Source: an uncultured Sulfurovum sp. (GTDB lineage Bacteria; Campylobacterota; Campylobacteria; Campylobacterales; Sulfurovaceae). From it: DNA of 16,194 nt. Within the stretch, counting starts at the first letter, position 1. Each line of letters begins with the position of its first letter. Below, piece after piece: positions 7,122 to 13,977 of the stretch. Where the stretch lies: positions 1 through 16,194 of the forward strand of contig CAMZNQ010000075.1 of NCBI GenBank assembly GCA_947313765.1, in the 5' to 3' direction. Both the position numbers and the translations under genes were made by a program. Below the pieces are notes generated by a model. The model made no database searches and had not been told where the DNA came from. It saw nothing but the letters and a program-made list of their open reading frames with translations.

Positions 7122-8903
7122 ATGAAACGACTACTGTTTATAACTATTATTTTAAATTTAACCATATTATCAGCCATGAGTAAGAGAGCAGATGAGAAGC
7201 TTGTTGATGATTGGGAATATAATGCAACATCTCCACTTAACGATTCAAAAATTAAAAGTATGAGTAGAAGCTTCTCTCCTATGGTAATACCTGCACCAAA
7301 AGTAGGATATCGTTCTAAAAAGATGGGACTATCAGTAGGAGGAGCAAAAGATACAAATAATTTTAAAGAGAATATTGAAAATGGTTATCTTCCAAAATTG
7401 GAATCAATTACCTATGAAGGGCAGTTCTACAACCACTATTTTGATACAGGGTTGAAAGGAGATAAGTGTAAAGAGCTTTTTTGTCCATCTTACTCAACAG
7501 CTAAGAGAAAAAATATCTTCTCAAATAGAGAGGAATACTTTTTAAGTGTAGGGTTAAATTCAGGTATTGATGAAAAAGATTTCAAACGTAAAAAACTAAA
7601 TTTGGTAGTAGTTTTAGATATATCGGGTTCTATGAATTCATCATTTAACTCATACTACTATGATAAGGTTGGAAACAAGGTAGAGAGTAAAGAGACCTCT
7701 ACTAAACAGAAGATGCAGATTGCCAATGAATCTATTGTAGCGATGTTAGGGCATTTAAAAGATGATGATAGAGTAGGGGTGGTTCTATTTGACCACAATG
7801 CATATCTTGCTAAACCTCTGAATCTTGTCTCAACAAGTGATAAAAAAGCTATTAGAGACCATATCTTAGAGTTAAAATCTCGTGGTGGTACAAACTGGAG
7901 TGCAGGTTACAAGAAAGCACTAAAGCTTTTTGATGAGGTAAAGGAGAACTATAGCTATGAAAATCGTATTATTTTCTTAACTGATGCAATGCCAAATAGA
8001 GGAGAACTTAGTAAAAATAAACTTTTTGGTATGGCAAAAGAGGCATCAAGTAGAGGTATCCATACAACATTTATTGGCATAGGTGTAGATTTCAATAATG
8101 ATTTAGTTGAGTATGTATCTAAGACTAAGGGTGCAAACTACTTCTCTGTTCACTCATCAAAATCATTCTCTAAATTGCTAGATAAAGAGTTTGACTATAT
8201 GGTAACTCCATTGGTCTATGATTTAGAGTTAAAGTTAAATAGTGGTAGCTATAGTATAGCTGGTGTATATGGTTCTCCTGATGCTCAGTTGAGTACAGGT
8301 AGAGTTATGAAAGTAAATACACTATTTCCATCTCATAATGATGGAGAGGCTACTAAAGGAGGAGTTGTTCTGCTGAAGCTAAAAAGAGAATCAAATAGCT
8401 CTAAAGATTCAGATATATCTTTAGAGGTCTCATATAGAGATATAGATGGAAAAGAGTATCAAAATAAGCAGAGGGTAGAGTTTTCTAAAAAAGATGAATA
8501 TTACGACAATAGTGGAATACTAAAATCAATTTTAGTATCTGATTATGTAACTATTATGAAAAATTGGCTTATTGATACTAGAGCAGGTTGTAACGATAAA
8601 GTAAAATGGGTTATGGAATCTCCAATAGCTATCATGAAACGTTCTATGGATTATCCCCAAAAACATCCACTCTATCCTATTGTTAGCACTTGGGAGAGAA
8701 AATCTTGTAAGTTGCAGGTTAGTAGTGGATATAAAAAACTATTTGAGAAGTTTAAAAAGTTCTATGTTAAAGAGATGTCAATCTTAAAAGATGATTCACT
8801 AAAGAGAGAGTTAACAACTATAGATACTCTACTAAAGCAGAAGAGTGTTGATATAGTAGTTGATAGTAATAAATCAAAAGATGATTGGCAGTTTAAACAG
8901 TAA
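7122..8903 (+). CDS. exported von Willebrand factor A domain protein
   Basis: A 593-residue protein with an N-terminal export signal (MKRLLFITIILNLTILSAMS) and no lipobox cysteine, so it is probably periplasmic or surface-located. The VWA domain spans about 158-355. Its metal-ion-dependent adhesion site is complete: Asp166-x-Ser168-x-Ser170 in DISGSM, Thr257 in GGTNWS and Asp288 in FLTDAMPN. The layout, with a lead-in region of about 130 residues and a C-terminal beta-rich then helical part, resembles YfbK/Ca-activated-channel-like bacterial VWA proteins. Those proteins have poorly defined roles in binding or assembly. Cysteine pairs 116/121 and 490/529 could form disulfides. Its TAA overlaps the ATG of fluC (TAATG), so translation is coupled. 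The domain is certain; the function is unknown. Confidence 0.85.
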   Translation: MKRLLFITIILNLTILSAMSKRADEKLVDDWEYNATSPLNDSKIKSMSRSFSPMVIPAPKVGYRSKKMGLSVGGAKDTNNFKENIENGYLPKLESITYEGQFYNHYFDTGLKGDKCKELFCPSYSTAKRKNIFSNREEYFLSVGLNSGIDEKDFKRKKLNLVVVLDISGSMNSSFNSYYYDKVGNKVESKETSTKQKMQIANESIVAMLGHLKDDDRVGVVLFDHNAYLAKPLNLVSTSDKKAIRDHILELKSRGGTNWSAGYKKALKLFDEVKENYSYENRIIFLTDAMPNRGELSKNKLFGMAKEASSRGIHTTFIGIGVDFNNDLVEYVSKTKGANYFSVHSSKSFSKLLDKEFDYMVTPLVYDLELKLNSGSYSIAGVYGSPDAQLSTGRVMKVNTLFPSHNDGEATKGGVVLLKLKRESNSSKDSDISLEVSYRDIDGKEYQNKQRVEFSKKDEYYDNSGILKSILVSDYVTIMKNWLIDTRAGCNDKVKWVMESPIAIMKRSMDYPQKHPLYPIVSTWERKSCKLQVSSGYKKLFEKFKKFYVKEMSILKDDSLKRELTTIDTLLKQKSVDIVVDSNKSKDDWQFKQ

Positions 8904-9286
8904 TGAATTTATCTCTTATATTATCAGTTGGGGTAGGGGGCTTTTTAGGAGCTATTATCCGTTTTACACTCTCTACTTGGGTTCAAAGGTTAAGTGGGTC
9001 TACTTTTCCCTTTGGAACTCTAAGTGTCAATATATTAGGAAGTCTACTAATGGGCTTTCTCTTTTACTACTTCTCTCAAATCAATCTATCTGCTCATCAA
9101 AAGCTCATATTTACAACAGGATTACTTGGAGCATTAACTACATTTTCAACATTCTCTATGGATACGGTGATTCTTTTACAGCAGGAGTTATATACCAAAG
9201 CAATATCTAATCTACTTTTAAATGTTTTTTTATCAATAGGAGCAACATTTTTAGGGATTTTAATCTTTAAAGTTAGTTTTAAGTAG
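8903..9286 (+). CDS. crcB: fluoride ion channel FluC/CrcB
   Basis: A 127-residue, four-helix membrane protein of the Fluc family. It forms a dual-topology homodimer and exports fluoride from the cytoplasm. Visible family motifs are GGFLGAIIRF (12-21), GTLSVNILGS (38-47, with pore Asn43) and TTGLLGALTTFSTF (71-84). The last includes the paired phenylalanines Phe81/Phe84 that line the fluoride path and the central Na+-binding loop. Length is standard. Its ATG overlaps the stop of the upstream VWA gene. No fluoride riboswitch is visible upstream, because the gene is embedded in the VWA operon. The coupling to a VWA protein is unusual, and a functional link is not evident. Confidence 0.93.
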   Translation: MNLSLILSVGVGGFLGAIIRFTLSTWVQRLSGSTFPFGTLSVNILGSLLMGFLFYYFSQINLSAHQKLIFTTGLLGALTTFSTFSMDTVILLQQELYTKAISNLLLNVFLSIGATFLGILIFKVSFK

Positions 9287-9295
9287 AAAAAACGA

Positions 9296-9301
9296 TATAA
9301 T
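9296..9301 (+). promoter_or_regulatory. candidate -10 promoter of the stator-like operon
   Basis: TATAAT lies ten bases after the fluC stop. Transcription from near 9308 would give a leader of about 20 bases containing AGGA (9319-9322) ahead of the TTG start at 9328. The three following genes can thus be expressed separately from VWA-fluC. Confidence 0.55.
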
Positions 9302-9327
9302 CCAAAATTCAATTATTAGGATATATT

Positions 9328-9846
9328 TTGTCTTTTGAAAATCTTAAAAACACTATAAAGATTCATGTTAAGTATATGTTTAATGATATTAAGTATGGAG
9401 ATGATAGTCGTAAACCATTAGAATATATAGCTACTCACACCAAAAAGAGTGCTATCTATTTTACCTTTCCTTCAAATTTAAGTTCATTGAGCTTAGAAAA
9501 CACATCTCTCTTTCCTATGCTAAGTAGAGTAACACTAGTTAATCTTTTCAAATCCATAGGTGTTGAGTCTGTTCCTGAAATTACACTCTACTATCTCAAT
9601 GAGAAGACACCTTTTGAAATTTTTGAAAACTTCTGTTTGGCTTTTGGTTCAGGAAGTGAAGATAGAGTTGTAGATGTAGAGAGGTTAAATGTAGTTATCT
9701 CATATTTGAAAAAAATGGATTCCATACGAGAAGAGAGACTTTTCAATAGTAAACCAATCTATACAGCATTAGCCAATAGAGATTTTGAGAAGGCAAATAG
9801 ATTAATAGAAAAAGAGAGGAATATAGATGATAAAAATGTTATTTAG
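9328..9846 (+). CDS. uncharacterised 172-residue protein, first gene of stator-like operon
   Basis: I do not recognise this protein. It has no signal peptide or membrane helix and should be cytoplasmic. The N-terminal half is mixed alpha/beta, with an IYFTFP strand and a serine/leucine-rich stretch at 50-62. The C-terminal 40 residues (YTALANRDFEKANRLIEKE) look like a helical-hairpin, TPR-like end. The start is a TTG at 9328 with AGGA six to nine bases upstream. The first in-frame ATG (residue 17) lacks a ribosome-binding site. It overlaps the next gene by 20 bases, so it is tightly coupled to the MotA-like protein. It may be a cytoplasmic partner or regulator of that complex; this rests on position alone. 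Confidence 0.7.
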   Translation: MSFENLKNTIKIHVKYMFNDIKYGDDSRKPLEYIATHTKKSAIYFTFPSNLSSLSLENTSLFPMLSRVTLVNLFKSIGVESVPEITLYYLNEKTPFEIFENFCLAFGSGSEDRVVDVERLNVVISYLKKMDSIREERLFNSKPIYTALANRDFEKANRLIEKERNIDDKNVI

Positions 9847-10795
9847 CACCTTATGGTGGTTTGGTTTTGCAATAGCAATTGCAATGATGATAGGATTGTA
9901 TTTTGGTGTAGGTTTTATTGAAAAATATGTTGGTGGACTCTTTCTTCTGATAGGAGTTCAGCATATGGTTGTTCTTGTTATCTTAGGTTTTTTTGCTATT
10001 CGCCAGAGAGAGGATAATATTGAGATAGGTAATCGTGTTTCAACTATGGGTTATCTTCATACACTAATTGGTACATCTGTAGCTTTGATTATGACAGCTA
10101 AATATGGTTCAGATGTTATTGAACATGTTGAGAGCATTATTGCACCTATTGGTTCATCTCTAATTACAAGTATTATCGGTTGGGCATTTGGTAAAGAGAT
10201 GGAGAGAGATAAGTATCGTTTTAAAATGAGTGCTCAAGAGGAGACAAACAATGCTTTGGAAAATCTATCTAAAAAAATTATTCACTCTGCATCAATTATT
10301 GAAGAGAGTTCTAAAACTTTTGCTACCTCTGCAAAACAGTGGGAGAGTACCATAGATGTTTCATCAAAGGAGATTAACACTACAAGAGAGCTTTTAGAGA
10401 GTGAGTTAAAAGAGACCTCTGAATATTCTAAAAAGATAATCAATGAGTCATTAGAGATACTACAAGAGCAGTTTGAGCTTCTGCAAAAAAGTAGTAGAGA
10501 TATGAATAGACAGTTTGAGACAACATCTAAGGATGCAGGAAAAGTATTTAAAAATTCTGTTGATACTTTTGATAGTGGTATTAGTAGAATGAACGATATT
10601 GCTAAAGAGTGGGATAGACACATAAAGACAATGAAACGATTCTCTACACATTCAGAATCAGCAATGGAGCAGTTGAGTCATCTTAGTAGAAAAATCATAG
10701 ATGATATGTCAACTATCTCAGATAATCTACCAAAAGCAGGTGAGATGATAAGTGATTTAGACTCCTTTATAGCTAAGGTAAAAGATAAAAACTAA
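9827..10795 (+). CDS. MotA/TolQ/ExbB-like membrane protein with long coiled-coil tail (ZorA-like)
   Basis: This is predicted to be the pentameric subunit of an ion-driven stator of the MotA/TolQ/ExbB/ZorA type in the inner membrane. Hydrophobic segments lie at about 8-28, 34-57, 75-92 and 103-120. The last two (YLHTLIGTSVALIMTA and IIAPIGSSLITSIIGWAFG) have the small-residue, Gly/Thr/Ser-rich pattern of the family's ion-conducting helices. Residues 125-322 are almost wholly heptad-like helix rich in Glu, Lys and Ser, forming a cytoplasmic tail like that of ZorA but much shorter. The ATG at 9827 follows GAGAGGA by six bases and lies inside the previous gene. The stop overlaps the next ATG (TAATG). 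The family-level call is sound; Zorya-type function is inference. Confidence 0.72.
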   Translation: MIKMLFSTLWWFGFAIAIAMMIGLYFGVGFIEKYVGGLFLLIGVQHMVVLVILGFFAIRQREDNIEIGNRVSTMGYLHTLIGTSVALIMTAKYGSDVIEHVESIIAPIGSSLITSIIGWAFGKEMERDKYRFKMSAQEETNNALENLSKKIIHSASIIEESSKTFATSAKQWESTIDVSSKEINTTRELLESELKETSEYSKKIINESLEILQEQFELLQKSSRDMNRQFETTSKDAGKVFKNSVDTFDSGISRMNDIAKEWDRHIKTMKRFSTHSESAMEQLSHLSRKIIDDMSTISDNLPKAGEMISDLDSFIAKVKDKN

Positions 10796-11412
10796 TGAGT
10801 AAACAACAAAGTAATGCAACAATGCAGAGTGAGATATTCATAGTTTTAATGATTGTAATGGTTTTACTATTTATAATTACCTCTTTTTATATCTCAAAAT
10901 TAAAAGAGCATCAACAACCACCATTAATTGTTTTAGATGAGGCTCATGGTTACTCATTTTCAAGTAGTTCTGCTATCTTAAGTGATAACTTTCTATTACA
11001 ATTAGATAGGAGTGTCATAAAAAAGATTAGAGATTTCTCTCAAAAATATAAGTGTGACATAGTAGAAGTGTATGGATATACAGATGGGAAACCTTTTCCA
11101 ATTAATATAGCAAAGAGTACACAATCTTTTGATAACTCTTTGCATAGATGTTTAGTAGATAAAGGTTGTAATATTGACAATATTGAAGCCTCTTCCAATT
11201 TAGAGTTGGGTATGAAACGGGCTGTATCGGTAGTAGAGTTTTTAAAACCAAAACTGTTAAACAATAAATCTTATATTAAAACTTTACGACCCTATAGTGG
11301 AGGAGCATTTATAGATGCAAAAGGAGAGATTGCAAAAATAGAAGATAGGGCAGGGGATAAGTATCGTCGTAGAATTGAGATTAGACTCTCTCGCTCTCAC
11401 GATTTACGCTAA
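10795..11412 (+). CDS. MotB/OmpA-like periplasmic stator partner (ZorB-like)
   Basis: A 205-residue protein with a short cytoplasmic N-terminus, one membrane helix (about 14-33) and a periplasmic OmpA/MotB-type peptidoglycan-binding domain. The domain shows VEVYGYTDGKP-like spacing at 90-100, LELGMKRAVSVVEFL (136-150) and GDKYRRRIEIRL (187-198). These match the GHTD, ArAxxVxxyL and NRRvei signatures of the family. In MotB, ExbD and ZorB an aspartate at the start of the helix carries the proton. Here that place holds Glu13 (SEIFIVLMIV) and there is no Asp in the helix. Its ATG overlaps the stop of the MotA-like gene, which supports one complex. The gene's last 32 bases overlap the convergent flavoprotein gene. 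OmpA-like identity is strong; the driven process is unknown. Confidence 0.75.
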   Translation: MSKQQSNATMQSEIFIVLMIVMVLLFIITSFYISKLKEHQQPPLIVLDEAHGYSFSSSSAILSDNFLLQLDRSVIKKIRDFSQKYKCDIVEVYGYTDGKPFPINIAKSTQSFDNSLHRCLVDKGCNIDNIEASSNLELGMKRAVSVVEFLKPKLLNNKSYIKTLRPYSGGAFIDAKGEIAKIEDRAGDKYRRRIEIRLSRSHDLR

Positions 11413-12634
11413 CTCCTGCTAAATATCCACTAGAAAAAGCCCACTGTAGATTATATCCACCACATGGACCATCTAGGTTCATGACCTCTCCACAGAAGTA
11501 GAGTCCCTCTATTTTTTTACTCTTCATACTATTTGGTTCTATCTCTTTTAAAGATACTCCTCCTCTTGTAATCATTGCCATTTTAAAACCATCATGTCCA
11601 TTTATGGTTAAAGGTGTCCATGCCAAAAGTTTAATGAGCCTATCTCTAATAATTCCAGAGAGATTTCCTAGAGTTTTAGTAGGATTTGCTTTAGCTAGTT
11701 TACAAAGTTCTAATGTTATGGCTGTTGGGAGTAGGGTTTCAACTAAAGTTTGAGTTGTATGCTTAGGATTATTTTTTATCTCTTTTTTAAAATGTTCTCT
11801 AATCTGCTCTTCATTTTTACCTTTTGTTAAATTCATCAGTATGGGTACTTCATCAAACTTGGCAAGTAGTGGTGTAATCTCTCGTGAGAAGTCTAATACT
11901 ACTGGACCTCTAATTCCATTTTTTGTAAATATTAAATCTCCTTTAGCCTTAAGCTTTCTATATTTCTTAATATCAACATGAATCTCTACTTTTCCTATGG
12001 TGTCGGCTCTACAATTTGCAACCCATATCTCTTTTGTCTTTAGTGGCATCATTGCAGGATGAGGTTTGATTATTGTGTGACCTACAGATTTTGCTAGAAG
12101 ATAACCATCTCCCTCTGCTCCTAATACAGGGTAACCCATTCCACCTGTTGCAATAACAGTGCTATCTGCCTCAAACCTTTTGTTTTGGGTTATAACAGCA
12201 GTTACCCTCTCTTTGTTATATTCTAAGTTTATGACTCGTTGAGAGGTAAAAATCTCTATACCTAATCTATCCATCTCCTCTTTTAGTGCTTTTATGATGG
12301 TAGAAGCATCATGCCCCACAGGAAAGATACGAAATCCATCAGGTGCATGAGTTTTCACACCCAAAGAGCTAAAAAAATCTTGAAGTTTTTTATGGTTTAA
12401 TTTTATTAGAGCAGGGGAGATAAATCTACCTTCTCTACCAAAATGTTCCATAAACTCTTCATTTGACAGAGTGTTTGTCAAGTTACAACGTCCACCACCA
12501 GTAGCCTTTAGTTTAGAGGCTATTTTAGATAGTTTTTCAAGAACTGTAACTTTATCTCCTCTACGAGATGCAATAATAGCAGACATCATACCCGATGCAC
12601 CTGCACCAATTATAACAGTTTGTTTTCTAATCAT
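11381..12634 (-). CDS. BaiN/HI0933-family FAD-dependent oxidoreductase
   Basis: A 417-residue flavoprotein of the HI0933/YhiN/BaiN family (annotated as NAD(P)/FAD-dependent oxidoreductase or aminoacetone oxidase-like). The Rossmann FAD motif is VIIGAGASG (7-15). The family hallmark TGGGRCNLTN is at 45-54, followed by IATGGMGYP (161-169). The central domain holds FTKNGIRGPVVLDFS (236-250). The C-terminal FAD-closing segment is GLYFCGEVMNLDGPCGGYN (377-395), ending with WAFSSGYLAG. Length is normal for the family. The physiological substrate is not established in most bacteria. The ATG is preceded by a weak AAAAAGATT. A -10 box lies close upstream. Its 3' end overlaps the stator operon. Confidence 0.9.
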   Translation of the reverse strand: MIRKQTVIIGAGASGMMSAIIASRRGDKVTVLEKLSKIASKLKATGGGRCNLTNTLSNEEFMEHFGREGRFISPALIKLNHKKLQDFFSSLGVKTHAPDGFRIFPVGHDASTIIKALKEEMDRLGIEIFTSQRVINLEYNKERVTAVITQNKRFEADSTVIATGGMGYPVLGAEGDGYLLAKSVGHTIIKPHPAMMPLKTKEIWVANCRADTIGKVEIHVDIKKYRKLKAKGDLIFTKNGIRGPVVLDFSREITPLLAKFDEVPILMNLTKGKNEEQIREHFKKEIKNNPKHTTQTLVETLLPTAITLELCKLAKANPTKTLGNLSGIIRDRLIKLLAWTPLTINGHDGFKMAMITRGGVSLKEIEPNSMKSKKIEGLYFCGEVMNLDGPCGGYNLQWAFSSGYLAGVSVNRESERV

Positions 12635-12651
12635 TTTAATCTTTTTGCTGT

Positions 12652-12657
12652 ATTATA
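12652..12657 (-). promoter_or_regulatory. candidate -10 promoter of the flavoprotein gene
   Basis: On the minus strand TATAAT lies 17 bases before the ATG at 12634, predicting a leader of only about ten bases. No -35 is apparent. Confidence 0.5.
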
Positions 12658-12716
12658 GTAGATGTAAGTTGAATATCGAGAATTAATATCTTTAGCCTTT
12701 TCCATAAAATATTTAT

Positions 12717-12750
12717 TTATTTTCAGGAAAGATGAATTTCCTGAAAATAA
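12717..12750 (-). terminator. 34-bp perfect hairpin after the minus-strand recombinase gene
   Basis: TTATTTTCAGGAAA is followed by a 6-base loop (GATGAA) and its exact complement, giving a 14-bp stem. It lies 24 bases past the recombinase stop and ahead of the flavoprotein promoter, the place for a terminator between two minus-strand genes. Neither strand has a long T run after the stem; only A/T-mixed sequence follows, so termination is uncertain. The 14-6-14 geometry would also fit a recombinase site. Confidence 0.45.
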
Positions 12751-12774
12751 TTTATACCACATAATAGGCTTTAT

Positions 12775-13728
12775 TTATCGCATAGCCTCAGCAATATCAC
12801 GTTTTTCGGCATGAGCATAAATCATTGTTGTTTTTATATCTGAATGTCGTAGAGTCTCTTTTAGAACCAAAAGATTTCCTGTCTTTCTAAAAAGTTGCAT
12901 AGCACATGTGTGTCTAAGAATGTGTAGACCCCTACCCTTAATATTTAATTTAGACATGATATTAGATACGGATACATAGAAGTTGCTTCTGTTAATTCTA
13001 TTTTTAGAACCTTTCGCCCTAAAGATATATTCATCTTCAGCTTGTAGTGAGTTAAAATAATCAATCTCCTTTTCTATATGTTCGATTCTAATTAAAGCTG
13101 TTTGCTCCTCTTTTGACTTAGTATCTCGTAAGTTAATTTCATAAAAATCATTCTCCTCCTCACTGTTTTTTAAGTCAGAAACAACAATATCTTGTAAAGT
13201 TATAGATAAGACTTCTGAAACTCTAAGACCTGAAAAAAGCATAAGTTTAACTCCTAGTGAGTGAATATATGCGTAGTGTCGATTTTCCATTAATCCATTA
13301 TTAAGATAGTCCAAAAGAGTCTTTACGTCTGAATCTTTTAGATATTTTATTTTTTTTTGCCTATTTGCTTTTTTTGGCATAATCCCCTTAAACTCTTTTT
13401 CGTAAGTATAAAAATCATCATTGTTATCAGATATGTAGATAAAAAAAGACTTTAAGACCGAGATATATAAAGTTTTTGTTTTTGTTGAAAATTGTTCTAC
13501 CTTTGAGTTCTCTTCAAAATATTCTAAAAAAGACAAGATAAACTCTTTATCTACTTCACTCAATTTTTCTGCTTCATCTTGCTCTGATATAAATATCTCA
13601 AGTTTGGAAAAAACTCTTTGATAAATTATCATAGAATTTTTTGAGACCTCTCTGTGTTTTGCATTTCTCAAATATGACTTAAGCCATCTCTTGTAATCAC
13701 GTAGCAAATCGCCCTTCTCTAGTTTCAT
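12775..13728 (-). CDS. tyrosine recombinase/integrase (XerC/D-like)
   Basis: A 317-residue site-specific tyrosine recombinase. An N-terminal SAM-like core-binding domain (about 8-105, ending in KTLYISVLKSFFIYI) is followed by the catalytic domain. The catalytic set is complete: Arg169 in SGLRVSEVL, a lysine near 204-206 (DTKSK), His269 and Arg272 in LHILRHT, His295 in TLRHSDIKTT and the nucleophile Tyr304 in MIYAH. The ATG at 13728 has a strong AAGGAGA at 13735-13741. A longer in-frame ATG at 13761 lies inside the palindrome at 13756-13788 and lacks a ribosome-binding site, so it is not used here. The gene is head to head with xerH. It could be a mobile-element integrase or a resident second Xer; intact flanking att sites are not proven. 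Confidence 0.88.
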   Translation of the reverse strand: MKLEKGDLLRDYKRWLKSYLRNAKHREVSKNSMIIYQRVFSKLEIFISEQDEAEKLSEVDKEFILSFLEYFEENSKVEQFSTKTKTLYISVLKSFFIYISDNNDDFYTYEKEFKGIMPKKANRQKKIKYLKDSDVKTLLDYLNNGLMENRHYAYIHSLGVKLMLFSGLRVSEVLSITLQDIVVSDLKNSEEENDFYEINLRDTKSKEEQTALIRIEHIEKEIDYFNSLQAEDEYIFRAKGSKNRINRSNFYVSVSNIMSKLNIKGRGLHILRHTCAMQLFRKTGNLLVLKETLRHSDIKTTMIYAHAEKRDIAEAMR

Positions 13729-13755
13729 TTTATGTCTCCTTGGGGAATTTTTAGT

Positions 13756-13788
13756 AATCATAACATAATACTAAATTATGTTATGATT
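13756..13788. repeat. 33-bp dif-like perfect palindrome between two recombinase genes
   Basis: AATCATAACATAA, then spacer TACTAAA, then TTATGTTATGATT: perfect 13-base arms around 7 bases. The inner CATAA-spacer-TTATG layout is that of canonical dif sites, and TTATGTTA matches the start of the E. coli XerD arm TTATGTTAAAT. It ends 28 bases before the recombinase ATG, over its likely promoter. It can be a recombination core or an autorepressor operator; the two are not exclusive. Confidence 0.7.
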
Positions 13789-13864
13789 TTTTCCATTCGA
13801 AATAGAGCTTTTTATACTAACAAGAGTACATTCTACACATAAAAGTTCTTATTTTAGAGGTATG

Positions 13865-13882
13865 TTATGTTATGATTTTTTC
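13865..13882 (+). repeat. third half-site, direct copy of the palindrome's right arm
   Basis: TTATGTTATGATTTTTTC repeats exactly the 18 bases at 13776-13793, 89 bases away and in the same orientation. It lies about 60 bases upstream of the xerH -10 box. An 18-base identity in a non-coding spacer points to a shared binding protein, probably one of the two recombinases. Confidence 0.65.
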
Positions 13883-13939
13883 TTCTATTTAATAACTCCC
13901 TGAACATTAAAATATTAATTAGATACTTATAGCTTTTTT

Positions 13940-13948
13940 TGTTATAAT
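13940..13948 (+). promoter_or_regulatory. extended -10 promoter of xerH
   Basis: TGTTATAAT follows a T-rich run (CTTTTTTTG), the typical Campylobacterota sigma-70 pattern. Transcription would start near 13955. A weak TAAGG (13964-13968) lies about nine bases before the ATG at 13978. Confidence 0.65.
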
Positions 13949-13977
13949 ATTTAAAAAGTAGACTAAGGCTGAATAAA

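Noticed and set aside
8860..9210. Plus-strand frame overlapping fluC
   Set aside because: Alternative frame of fluC with no ribosome-binding site and no family resemblance.
8903..9286. Fluoride riboswitch expected ahead of fluC
   Set aside because: fluC starts on the stop of the VWA gene; there is no non-coding leader and none of the riboswitch's features was seen ahead of the VWA gene either.
9827..11412. Flagellar MotA/MotB or TolQ/TolR identity
   Set aside because: The MotA-like protein has a C-terminal coiled tail of about 200 residues, which these lack, and the partner has an OmpA-type domain, unlike TolR/ExbD.
13729..13761. Upstream ATG that would extend the minus-strand recombinase by eleven residues
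   Set aside because: It lies inside the palindrome and its coding would span the strong AAGGAGA that serves the ATG at 13728.
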